DNA of 25,196 nucleotides from an uncultured Parabacteroides sp. (GTDB lineage Bacteria; Bacteroidota; Bacteroidia; Bacteroidales; Tannerellaceae): contig CAAGLQ010000204.1 of the NCBI GenBank assembly GCA_900770835.1, forward strand, positions 1 to 25,196, in the 5' to 3' direction. The translations under genes were made by a program, and so were the position numbers. The notes under the pieces were generated by a model. The model was not told the DNA's origin and did no database searches. It was given only the letters and a program-made list of their open reading frames with translations. Shown here one piece after another: positions 17,050-24,791 of the stretch (positions are counted from its first letter, which is position 1; each line of letters begins with the position of its first letter).

Positions 17050-17079
17050 GTAGAGACGTAGCGCGCATTACGTCTCTAC
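17050..17079. repeat. Inverted repeat GTAGAGACGTA...TACGTCTCTAC
   Basis: A perfect 11-bp inverted repeat (17050-17060 with 17069-17079) with an 8-nt loop GCGCGCAT sits alone between uxuA and rfbC. There is no U-tract after it, so it is a poor terminator. It resembles dispersed short palindromes of the GTAGAGACG type found in many genomes, probably a miniature repetitive element. It may act as an RNA processing or stability element. Confidence 0.8.
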
Positions 17080-17096
17080 CACTAAATATTGAGTTT

Positions 17097-17660
17097 ATGA
17101 CCTATAAAGAGACAACTATACCGGGCGTATGGATCATTGAACCCAAAGTGTTTACTGATCAACGGGGCTACTTTTTCGAGGCATTCAAGCAAGAGGAGTT
17201 CGACTCTATCGTAGGAGGCGTGCATTTTGTGCAAGACAACGAATCACGCTCCACAAAAGGGGTGTTGCGTGGCTTGCATTATCAGTTAGCCCCTTATGCA
17301 CAATCGAAGTTGGTGCGTGTCATCCAAGGGTGTGTGTTGGATGTGGCGGTAGACATTCGGAAAGGGTCGCCTACCTTCGGGCAGTACGTGGCAGTGGAAC
17401 TCTCTGATGAGAACAAAAGGCAACTATTTATTCCGCAGGGATTTGCGCATGGATTCCATGTGTTGAGTGAGGAGGCCATTTTTACCTATAAAGTGGATAA
17501 TCCCTATATGCCTTCCCATGAGCGAGGCATTCGTTATGACGACCCGACGATACAGGTTGCGTGGGGCATTGCCGATCCTTCTACGATCAATCTCTCGGCG
17601 AAAGATACACAAGCGCCTACCTTAGCGGAGGCGGAAAACAATTTTAGTTACAAACGTTAA
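17097..17660 (+). CDS. rfbC: dTDP-4-dehydrorhamnose 3,5-epimerase
   Basis: The start at 17097 gives 187 residues (MTYKETTIPGVWIIEPKVF), the usual RfbC N-terminus and length. The frame is open 20 codons further up to an ATG overlapping the uxuA stop, but that extension reads through the inverted repeat and has no family similarity. The cupin fold contains the active-site motif RGLHYQ with H61 as catalytic base candidate and K71, then GFAHGFHVL and ERGIRYDDP. It converts dTDP-4-keto-6-deoxyglucose to dTDP-4-keto-rhamnose on the way to dTDP-L-rhamnose for surface polysaccharide. rfbB follows 11 bp downstream. Confidence 0.95.
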   Translation: MTYKETTIPGVWIIEPKVFTDQRGYFFEAFKQEEFDSIVGGVHFVQDNESRSTKGVLRGLHYQLAPYAQSKLVRVIQGCVLDVAVDIRKGSPTFGQYVAVELSDENKRQLFIPQGFAHGFHVLSEEAIFTYKVDNPYMPSHERGIRYDDPTIQVAWGIADPSTINLSAKDTQAPTLAEAENNFSYKR

Positions 17661-17671
17661 ACAGGTAAACG

Positions 17672-18811
17672 ATGGAAAGATACTTGGTAACCGGTGCGGC
17701 TGGCTTTATCGGAGCTAACTTCATCAAATATATGTTGAGGCAATACGCCGATATTCAGATTGTCGTGTTGGATTTATTGACCTATGCGGGCAATTTGGGT
17801 ACTATTGCAGAGTACATAGATGGGCAACGTTGTTGCTTTGTCAAGGGAGACATTGGCGATCGGGCGTTGGCGGATCAACTGTTTGCGCGATACCACTTTG
17901 ATTATGTGGTCAATTTCGCGGCGGAGAGCCATGTGGATCGCAGCATCGAGAATCCGCAACTCTTCTTGCAGACCAACATCTTAGGTACCCAAAATTTGCT
18001 GGATGCCGCTCGCAAGGCGTGGGTGACGGGCAAGGATGAAGAGGGTTATCCCGTTTGGCGGGAGGGTGTTCGCTTCCACCAAGTTTCGACCGATGAGGTG
18101 TATGGCAGCTTGGGTGTGGAGGGCTATTTCACGGAAGAAACCCCGTTGGATCCTCGCAGTCCTTATAGCGCCTCCAAGACTAGTGCCGATCTGTTTGTGA
18201 AAGCCTATCATGAGACCTACAAGATGCCGGTCAGCATCACCCGATGCTCCAATAATTATGGTCCCTATCACTTTCCAGAGAAATTGATACCGCTGATTAT
18301 CAAGAATATTTTAGAGGGAAAGAAGTTGCCGGTGTATGGTGATGGAACGAACGTGCGCGATTGGCTCTATGTGGAGGACCATTGCAAGGCAATTGACGCT
18401 GTAATCCATCGTGGGCGAGTTGGAGAGGTCTATAATGTGGGTGGTCACAACGAGAAGCAAAACATTGAGATTGTTCGCTTGACAATCCGCACGATCCATC
18501 AACTCATGACGGAGCAACCTGCTTATCGACAGGTGCTGAAGAAGCAGGAGCGCACTGCCGATGGAGAGATCGCCATTGATTGGATCAATGATGACTTGAT
18601 CACCTTCGTCAAAGATCGCCTCGGGCATGACCAGCGTTATGCGATTGACCCGACCAAGATTAACCGGGAATTGGGTTGGTTGCCGGAGACCTCTTTCGAA
18701 GTCGGCATCGTGAAGACTATCCGTTGGTATTTGGAGCATCAAGAATGGGTGGAGGCGATTACCGGTGGCGACTACATGTGCTATTATGAACGGATGTACC
18801 GGGATCGATGA
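17672..18811 (+). CDS. rfbB: dTDP-glucose 4,6-dehydratase
   Basis: A 379-residue extended SDR that converts dTDP-glucose to dTDP-4-keto-6-deoxyglucose, the step before RfbC. The NAD-binding motif is GAAGFIG (8-14). Catalytic residues are T140-D141-E142 in STDEVYG and Y165-xxx-K169 in PYSASK. RCSNNYGPYHFPEK, for sugar and nucleotide binding, is also typical. It follows rfbC after 11 bp. Glucose-1-phosphate thymidylyltransferase (rfbA) and dTDP-4-keto-rhamnose reductase (rfbD) do not adjoin, so the pathway must be completed by genes elsewhere or the product feeds another deoxysugar. Confidence 0.96.
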   Translation: MERYLVTGAAGFIGANFIKYMLRQYADIQIVVLDLLTYAGNLGTIAEYIDGQRCCFVKGDIGDRALADQLFARYHFDYVVNFAAESHVDRSIENPQLFLQTNILGTQNLLDAARKAWVTGKDEEGYPVWREGVRFHQVSTDEVYGSLGVEGYFTEETPLDPRSPYSASKTSADLFVKAYHETYKMPVSITRCSNNYGPYHFPEKLIPLIIKNILEGKKLPVYGDGTNVRDWLYVEDHCKAIDAVIHRGRVGEVYNVGGHNEKQNIEIVRLTIRTIHQLMTEQPAYRQVLKKQERTADGEIAIDWINDDLITFVKDRLGHDQRYAIDPTKINRELGWLPETSFEVGIVKTIRWYLEHQEWVEAITGGDYMCYYERMYRDR

Positions 18812-18908
18812 GGCATGAGTTGAAAAGCCGACCATGCGTTTTTGAAAATAGAGAACCGTGAGGGGGAGTAATTTCATCAAAATTCATAAACTTCCAGTTC
18901 ATAGGGTA

Positions 18909-18996
18909 GTGTATTTCTGTTCGTTGCCCAGCGTATTTCAATTCGTTGGGCAATGGATTTCAGTTCGTTGGGCAGTGTATTTTAGTTCGTTGGGCA
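18909..18996. repeat. Four tandem 22-bp repeats
   Basis: Units start at 18909, 18931, 18953 and 18975, each of form (g/a)(t/c)g(t/g)attt(c/t)(t/a)(g/a)ttcgttgggca. They lie in the 276-bp gap between rfbB and the beta-propeller gene. The first unit has TTGCCCA where the others have TTGGGCA, so it can pair with TGGGCAA of later units. A degenerate fragment (ACTTCCAGTTCATAGGG) precedes the array. 22 is not a multiple of 3, so the array is not a protein repeat. Confidence 0.88.
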
Positions 18997-19008
18997 AGAA
19001 AAATTCGA

Positions 19009-19056
19009 CCCTCGCAGGTGCGGCATTTGGACACACTGCAAGGGCCGTTTTGTTTT
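19009..19056 (+). terminator. Imperfect terminator-like hairpin after rfbB
   Basis: CCCT-c-GCAG-GTG (19009-19020) pairs with CAC-a-CTGC-a-AGGG (19032-19044), with one mismatch and one bulge. CCGTTTTGTTTT follows. It may end the plus-strand uronate/rfb transcript. Confidence 0.5.
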
Positions 19057-19087
19057 CATGTCTCGGTCGTTGAGAAGAGGGATGAAG

Positions 19088-20368
19088 TTACCTCACCTTA
19101 TAAGCCATCAGGGCAAAACCGTGACGGATGTAGAGTACACCGTTGACGATGACGGGGTGTGCCCAGTGCGGACCTACACCCTTGGTGATGCGGAACTCAC
19201 TCACGATGTCGAACTTGGTGGGATTGGGGCGAACCAAGGCAACCGCTCCGCGACGCTCGTCGTAGCAATAGAGCATTCCGTCGGCTGCGATGATAGAGCC
19301 TTTGCCCTTACCTCCTGCCCAAGCTGTCTCATAACCAGCCGCACCCGTGTTCCAGTCGATGGCGCACCAGTTACCTTGGTTGTTGTTGATCCAGTTGGAG
19401 CCATAGATGGTACCGTTAACTTCTACATAACCACCATGGTGTGTGTCGAGCACATCCGTACGCCACACCACTGAGACACTCTTCAGATCGTCTGCCAATT
19501 GCAGCATCACACCATTGATGTTGTAACCGTGGCAGAAGAAGAGTTTGCCATCCTTGAAAAGCGGGGTGTTAGGTGCGATGTTCGGCCATTTAGCATCCCG
19601 ATCAGCAGGACCCCATTCTCCGAATGACCACTCGATCTCGCCACTTTCCGGGTTCACGCCGAAGATATGCTTAGCGGTAGAACCGACAATCTGGCGTTTG
19701 CCCTTGTAGCTGATTAACATCGGAGAAACGTAGGCTCCCACATCACCGAAAGCGCTCGTTTTCCAGATTAGTTCACCATTCTCCTTGTTGAGGGCTACCA
19801 TTGTAGTTTGGTCGCCTGCCGGGGTATAGATCACCTTGTTGTCGAAGACCAAGGGGCACTCGGAGGTTCCCCAGTTACCCGTCTTGCGACCATAGACTTT
19901 ACCGGCCTCAACCTTCCAAACGATCTTGCCATCCTGCGTGTTGAGGCAAACCACGTCGCCAGAACCACTGATCACATAGGCTTTATCGCCGTCGATGGCC
20001 GGAGTGGTACGGGTTTCCGGATAAGAGTCGTTCCAAGGTGCGCTATAAGCGGTTTGATAGACCTTCTTGCCATCAAGCGTGTAGGCGGAGAAAATCTCCT
20101 GCGTCTCATCCTCGTTCATACCGGTGATATAAAGGCGATCGCCTACGATCACAGGGCTGGAGTAACCCTTGCCCGCATCCATGGTTTCCCACAGCAGTTG
20201 CGGACCCTCTGCCGGCCACTCTTTCAAGAGGCCGCTCTCTGGATAGACACCGTTACGCTCCGGGCCGCGCCAGCCATAAGGCGTTTGCGCTGCCGTTGTT
20301 CCACACAAGATGCAGGCGAAAGCTACGCTTAGCCCTCCTGCTTTCATGTTGTTCCAATACTTCTTCAT
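19088..20368 (-). CDS. Exported PQQ-like beta-propeller protein (BamB-like)
   Basis: This 426-residue protein starts with a signal peptide (MKKYWNNMKAGGLSVAFACI, then a small-residue cleavage region TTAAQ). Translation from M8 at 20347 is also possible. The mature N-terminus WRGPERNGVYP and repeats of the form D-G-K-x-V-W/Y-x-x-x are those of PQQ-binding-like beta-propellers (about 7-8 blades). Such domains occur in quinoprotein dehydrogenases and BamB. The protein is far from canonical BamB and lacks a lipobox, so an assembly-factor role is not supported. It should be periplasmic or surface-exposed. It is the last gene of the minus-strand ABC transporter/glycosyltransferase unit, 23 bp after the glycosyltransferase. 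Function unknown; a binding scaffold or enzyme for the same exported glycan is an inference. Confidence 0.85.
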   Translation of the reverse strand: MKKYWNNMKAGGLSVAFACILCGTTAAQTPYGWRGPERNGVYPESGLLKEWPAEGPQLLWETMDAGKGYSSPVIVGDRLYITGMNEDETQEIFSAYTLDGKKVYQTAYSAPWNDSYPETRTTPAIDGDKAYVISGSGDVVCLNTQDGKIVWKVEAGKVYGRKTGNWGTSECPLVFDNKVIYTPAGDQTTMVALNKENGELIWKTSAFGDVGAYVSPMLISYKGKRQIVGSTAKHIFGVNPESGEIEWSFGEWGPADRDAKWPNIAPNTPLFKDGKLFFCHGYNINGVMLQLADDLKSVSVVWRTDVLDTHHGGYVEVNGTIYGSNWINNNQGNWCAIDWNTGAAGYETAWAGGKGKGSIIAADGMLYCYDERRGAVALVRPNPTKFDIVSEFRITKGVGPHWAHPVIVNGVLYIRHGFALMAYKVR

Positions 20369-20391
20369 ACTTAATTCTGTTTATGTGATTA

Positions 20392-21669
20392 CTAATTAGA
20401 TACTTTATTTGTTAGTGATTGATAGAGATCTTTGAGTTGCTGGGCCAGGGCGACTTCGCTGTAACGAGTTTCGGAAAGGTGTAGCGCCTCTGCTCGGCAC
20501 TGTGCCATACGCAACGGATCGGTCAGCAGTCGTTCCAACGTTTCTGCTAAGGGGGTAGCCTCGTTGGGGCCATACAACAGGCCAGCTTTCCCCACGATCT
20601 CCGGGAAAGAGCCAGTGGCGGGTTCCACTACGGGACGACCGGCGGCAAATGCCTCGCAAAGGTATAAGCCGACTCCTTCCTCGAAACGCAGGGGCACAGA
20701 GAGCAGACTGATCTGTTGGTAGAAGCGGGCGTGCTCCTCCATCTTGTAACTCTCCTCGATGACCACATCGGCTGCGTAGGGAGCTAACCGTTGACGCATC
20801 CGTTTCAAAAAGGGCTTGTCGGTAGCCGTGAAGCCGCCACCGATGCGTAACCGCAAGCCTGGGATGGTGCCTTTTTGTTTCAATAGTACAAAGGCATCCA
20901 CCAAGATGTCCAAGCCATCTGCCTCGTTCATGCGGTAGAAGAAGCCAATGGTGGGCTGTTCGGGATAGCTATCGCAGCGATATTTCGCCCGTTCCACACC
21001 GGGATAGATCACCTTTACCGCTTTCAGTTGTGGCAATCGCTCCGTGATCAGCGTTTGATAGAAGTGGCTGGTGGTCAGCAGTGCATCCACATAACGACTG
21101 TTTGTGATGATGCCTTGCCAAGCTTCTGCCGCATAGTGCTCTTTCAAGCCGTCAAGCCATACCTCCTCATCTTGCAGGGAGCAAACAATCGGCAGATCGA
21201 CCTGTTGCTTGATCTCCTTGGCGATGGCGATCAACAGGCTACTCGACAGATGGATCACATCGGGACGTTCCCGCTCCTTGATCCAGTCGATCAGCTGCTT
21301 CACCATGTCTTGAAACGCTGTGTCCTCGCCGGTGACCATGGCTAACGTCATCTGTTCCATGCCCTCAGCGGAGGTAGAGCCGGAGAGGGAAGAGGCCATG
21401 TTGAGCAATCCCTCGGAAGCTGTGATTCGCTTCAACCAGTTGGGCATGTGCCGCCCGGGGAAGAGCTTCTGTGCCGCATAGAAGGTGGTGGCAGGGAAGA
21501 AGAGTGGGGTGTCTGCCTGGAAGGTGCGATGGCGCAGCGGCAGGTAGAGCGGCATGATAATCACCTCATGCCCCGCCTTGCGTAATGCCGTGGCCTGCAA
21601 GTTGTCGCGGAAACAGTTGCCGCAGTAGAAGGAGTCGCCCGATCCGGGCACGATAAACAAGATCTTCAT
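20392..21669 (-). CDS. Glycosyltransferase, GT4-like (GT-B fold)
   Basis: A 425-residue GT-B glycosyltransferase. The N-terminal domain starts MKILFIVPGSGD. The C-terminal donor domain has YPGVERAKY and the E-x7-E type motif E331-GVGLYLC-E339 with the following GRPVVEPATGSFPEIV (to residue 359), typical of GT4 retaining enzymes that use NDP-sugars. C16 and C19 form a CGNC motif right after the glycine-rich acceptor loop, unusual for this fold. No membrane segment is obvious, so it is probably cytoplasmic or peripheral. Its ATG overlaps the stop of the permease gene by 4 bp (ATGA), which suggests translational coupling. Donor and acceptor are unknown. Confidence 0.9.
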   Translation of the reverse strand: MKILFIVPGSGDSFYCGNCFRDNLQATALRKAGHEVIIMPLYLPLRHRTFQADTPLFFPATTFYAAQKLFPGRHMPNWLKRITASEGLLNMASSLSGSTSAEGMEQMTLAMVTGEDTAFQDMVKQLIDWIKERERPDVIHLSSSLLIAIAKEIKQQVDLPIVCSLQDEEVWLDGLKEHYAAEAWQGIITNSRYVDALLTTSHFYQTLITERLPQLKAVKVIYPGVERAKYRCDSYPEQPTIGFFYRMNEADGLDILVDAFVLLKQKGTIPGLRLRIGGGFTATDKPFLKRMRQRLAPYAADVVIEESYKMEEHARFYQQISLLSVPLRFEEGVGLYLCEAFAAGRPVVEPATGSFPEIVGKAGLLYGPNEATPLAETLERLLTDPLRMAQCRAEALHLSETRYSEVALAQQLKDLYQSLTNKVSN

Positions 21670-24600
21670 ATCCGATTCGTTTTTGATTCGTTGATTTCAT
21701 GGCGCACATAGTGCTTGACAAATCCTAAGACACAGCCGATGAACAGCAGCAGGAATCCACCAGCCATCAGCCAGAGTGCGATTCCGGCATGGGGGAAGTT
21801 CACGCCGACACTCACCAAGGCTCCCACGCTTCCGGCGATTAGGGCATAGAGCGGCACGATCCGGTTCTCCCGATAGAGCAACGTCTCGATCCAGCTGTCG
21901 GTAAAGCCTAACATCCGATAAAGTCGGATCTCCTCCCGCCGCATCGCTAAGTTCTTGCGAATGACAATGATAAAGCTGAAGATACCGATCAATAAGCCTA
22001 ATCCGCCCAAGGTCATGAAAATGCTAAGGTAGGTGTCTGTCACCTCGTTGAACTGACGTAAGCGGTCGTTGGTGGTGGTGACACGCACACCATATTCATG
22101 CAGGGCCTGTTCGATCAGCTGTTTGGCCGCTTTCGTTTCCGCCTCGGGTGTCTTAACCAAGAAGAGCGTACTTCCGCTGGTCTCCGGCCAGATCTCACTG
22201 AAGAGGGTGCGATCCATCAAGAGGTTGCCTTGCAAAATGGAGTTGGAGAGCGTGCCGATCAGCCGGATCGCTACGGATTCCCCACGGTCGTTGGGGTAGT
22301 AGAGCGTATCGCCCACCTGCCCCATCAAGCCCCAGGTGAGCACGGTCGCATCTACCAAGGCGGGATAGACATTGCCCTCCTTCCGGCTGAGGCGGTCGAA
22401 GGTAGCGGCTCGCTCTTCCGGATAGAGCGATTGCTCGATCTGGAAAGCGCTCTCACGCAAGGCTTCGATCGGGAAGCCTACGGCGGTAGGTTGCGTCACA
22501 CGATTCAAGTTCAAGCAGCTGGCATCATCGGCTTCGTAACGTAAGCCTTGACAGATCTGTGTTTCGTCAGGGAGATCGCTTAATGCCATTTTGCTGCGTC
22601 CCCCAGGGGTGATGAGATCTTGATAAATAGGCACACGGCTTTCCCCCCACAGGGTGAATCCACCCGTACCGGTCTGTATCTGTTCGTTATCGGCAAAGCT
22701 CTTGCGGTTTAAACCTACGGCAAACACAATGAATACGCCAATCGCCAATGCCAAATAGGCCCAGAGTGCCTGTTTCTGTTGCGCATGGAGCGTGGCCCAT
22801 ACCAAGGTGGATTGTCGCAATGACTGGGTATTCCCTTGTCGGTGACGTAATACCTCGGCATATCCCCAGCAAGCTGCCATGCCAATCCATCCGGTCCCCA
22901 AAAGCATAAAGAGAGGTACTGATTGCCACCATAGGGCATTCAGAACGGTAAGTCCGATCGTGCCGATTGTCCAAATCAGGCTGAGGAGTTTCGCTTTTGT
23001 GGCAGAAGGAGTGGTAGAGGGAGCGGTGAGCGTTGGCTCTCGCAAGGCTTTCGCTAAGGTCCAGCGGAGTAGTCCCAACGTGAGCAAAAGGCTACCTAAG
23101 GTTCCGCCAATGAGCGTCACGGCTTTGGGATAGACACCGAAACCATCGGTTTGGGTCGCTCCTTGCCAGACATTGCCCAACAGCCACATCACCAAGGCGG
23201 TATAGAGCAACCCCACACCTACACCTATGAGGGCAGAGATAGCGACTACCGGACTGGCCTCCTTCCAAAAGAGCGATAACAGCCGTTTCTCGGAGAAGCC
23301 CAATGCCCGTAGCAGGGTGATCTCCTCCCTACGGCGATAGAGCATCTCTTTCAGCGGATTCAGCATCAAGAGTAGGGCAGACACCCAGATAAAGAAGCCT
23401 AACGCCAAGAAGAGCCCGGCAAAATCCACGCCGTTGTGAGCGGCATAAAGTCCGGCCTCACGGGGATGGATCAGTTGCAACCCAAACTGCTCCGGTTGTA
23501 AACGGGAGAGGTCGGCTTGTCGCAAGCGTAATTGAGTAGCCACGCCATAGGCATTGCCCCATCGTTCCGCCACGGCCTCATAGGCAATGAGGGCTTTAGG
23601 GGTAGCTCGATAGCGGTTCCAATAGTCTTCGTCCTCGTCGGTGATCCGTTCCATATCAATCGGAAGGTCGCTGTCCCAATCGGTACAACGTTCCACGTTG
23701 GCTAAGCCGGGGAAGTTGGCACTCAAGGTGCTGTCAGCTTGCCAAGTGCTCAACGGCAGGATGCGGCCAACCACTAAAGGTAGTGTGTCGGTCTCTAATT
23801 GTTTCAGTTCTTTCGCATGGAAATAGCTGATGCGGATCGTATCACCGATACGGGCATTCAATCGCTTTGCGCTGTAATCGGAAAGCCAGATTTCGTCTTT
23901 CCGCAGGCGTTGTCCGTCGTACCTATCGACAGCAGTTACAAAGGAGTAGGGGATGCTTTGGCCGGCTCGATCGAGGCTATTCGCTAAGTAGGAGAAGAGT
24001 CGGTTAGCTGTGACATCTGCTGCGCAGAGTGTTTCGACCACCTCCTTTTGCAGGAAGATGCGGGAAGAGGAGATCTGTATTTCTCCGTTGATACGTTGCA
24101 TTTGCAAGCCGGAAAGGGTGGGTTGCCACGCCTTCGCTACCTCCGATTCGTTCAGCATCCGGTTACTCATGAGCAGGTTGATGCGTCCCTCTACCCCTAA
24201 TGCCTCAGCCAATTCTTGCCGATTGACAAAGACATTGAAGGGAATGACCTGCTCGTTGCGCAGGTTGAGGTTGCCCCCCTCAGCTGCGGATAGCGTGCCA
24301 CCTGGGGTGAGGCGGAGGCTCGTGGTGTAGTTCTTAGAAACGAATAGCGAGCCGGAGGGTACCATACCCGCCGCCGGCAAACGAAGCACTAACTCATCGG
24401 CCGGTCCTAAGTCTAACTCCTTGGTCAAGGCAGCGTTGAGTAGGGCTGTCCCTTTCGGTAGATCTGTGCGATCCATGCCCCAAAGGGTAACCGGCACTAA
24501 GCGACCGCTATGCGAGACAAAACCCTCGCTGAACAAGACTCCTCGACTGCCCACATGAAAGGGATCAGTTTGGAGCAGCTGCTCGGAGAGGTAACCATTA

Positions 24601-24791
24601 CGAGCAAAAAGGATGGTCTCGGTATCGCCTAATCGGTCACTGACCCGTCGCTCTAAGGTGGTACGCACCGAGTCGCCCACCACTAAGCTACCTACGATCA
24701 CTGCCACTGTGATTAACGAGGCTAAAGCGATCAGCCGATAGAAGCGGGTATAATAGCGAATGCTGCGGTATGTGAATTGTTTTTGGTTCAC
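21666..24791 (-). CDS. Large FtsX/MacB-like ABC transporter permease
   Basis: The protein has 1041 residues. TM1 is at about residues 18-38 (LIALASLITVAVIVGSLVVG). A long extracytoplasmic region (to about 450) is followed by a first FtsX domain. Its coupling loop reads MLYRRREEITLLRALGF and its TMs span about 455-690. A second extracytoplasmic region (about 700-910) leads to a second FtsX domain with a parallel coupling loop (LAMRREEIRLYRMLGF) and the final TMs (about 910-1030). This duplicated FtsX arrangement is that of type VII ABC permeases (LolCE, MacB and relatives), which drive extracytoplasmic work or lipoprotein/peptide extrusion rather than simple uptake. Its start overlaps the ATPase stop and its stop overlaps the glycosyltransferase start, each by 4 bp. 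Confidence 0.92.
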   Translation of the reverse strand: MNQKQFTYRSIRYYTRFYRLIALASLITVAVIVGSLVVGDSVRTTLERRVSDRLGDTETILFARNGYLSEQLLQTDPFHVGSRGVLFSEGFVSHSGRLVPVTLWGMDRTDLPKGTALLNAALTKELDLGPADELVLRLPAAGMVPSGSLFVSKNYTTSLRLTPGGTLSAAEGGNLNLRNEQVIPFNVFVNRQELAEALGVEGRINLLMSNRMLNESEVAKAWQPTLSGLQMQRINGEIQISSSRIFLQKEVVETLCAADVTANRLFSYLANSLDRAGQSIPYSFVTAVDRYDGQRLRKDEIWLSDYSAKRLNARIGDTIRISYFHAKELKQLETDTLPLVVGRILPLSTWQADSTLSANFPGLANVERCTDWDSDLPIDMERITDEDEDYWNRYRATPKALIAYEAVAERWGNAYGVATQLRLRQADLSRLQPEQFGLQLIHPREAGLYAAHNGVDFAGLFLALGFFIWVSALLLMLNPLKEMLYRRREEITLLRALGFSEKRLLSLFWKEASPVVAISALIGVGVGLLYTALVMWLLGNVWQGATQTDGFGVYPKAVTLIGGTLGSLLLTLGLLRWTLAKALREPTLTAPSTTPSATKAKLLSLIWTIGTIGLTVLNALWWQSVPLFMLLGTGWIGMAACWGYAEVLRHRQGNTQSLRQSTLVWATLHAQQKQALWAYLALAIGVFIVFAVGLNRKSFADNEQIQTGTGGFTLWGESRVPIYQDLITPGGRSKMALSDLPDETQICQGLRYEADDASCLNLNRVTQPTAVGFPIEALRESAFQIEQSLYPEERAATFDRLSRKEGNVYPALVDATVLTWGLMGQVGDTLYYPNDRGESVAIRLIGTLSNSILQGNLLMDRTLFSEIWPETSGSTLFLVKTPEAETKAAKQLIEQALHEYGVRVTTTNDRLRQFNEVTDTYLSIFMTLGGLGLLIGIFSFIIVIRKNLAMRREEIRLYRMLGFTDSWIETLLYRENRIVPLYALIAGSVGALVSVGVNFPHAGIALWLMAGGFLLLFIGCVLGFVKHYVRHEINESKTNRI

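Noticed and set aside
17037..17096. A 20-codon upstream start for rfbC overlapping the uxuA stop
   Set aside because: The extension reads through the inverted repeat and has no resemblance to RfbC N-termini; ATG 17097 gives the family start.
18909..18996. CRISPR array at the 22-bp repeats
   Set aside because: Units are directly contiguous with no unique spacers, and no cas genes are present.
19088..20368. Calling the propeller protein BamB
   Set aside because: It has a cleavable signal without lipobox, a WRGPERNG start typical of other PQQ-like proteins, and no BAM-related neighbours.
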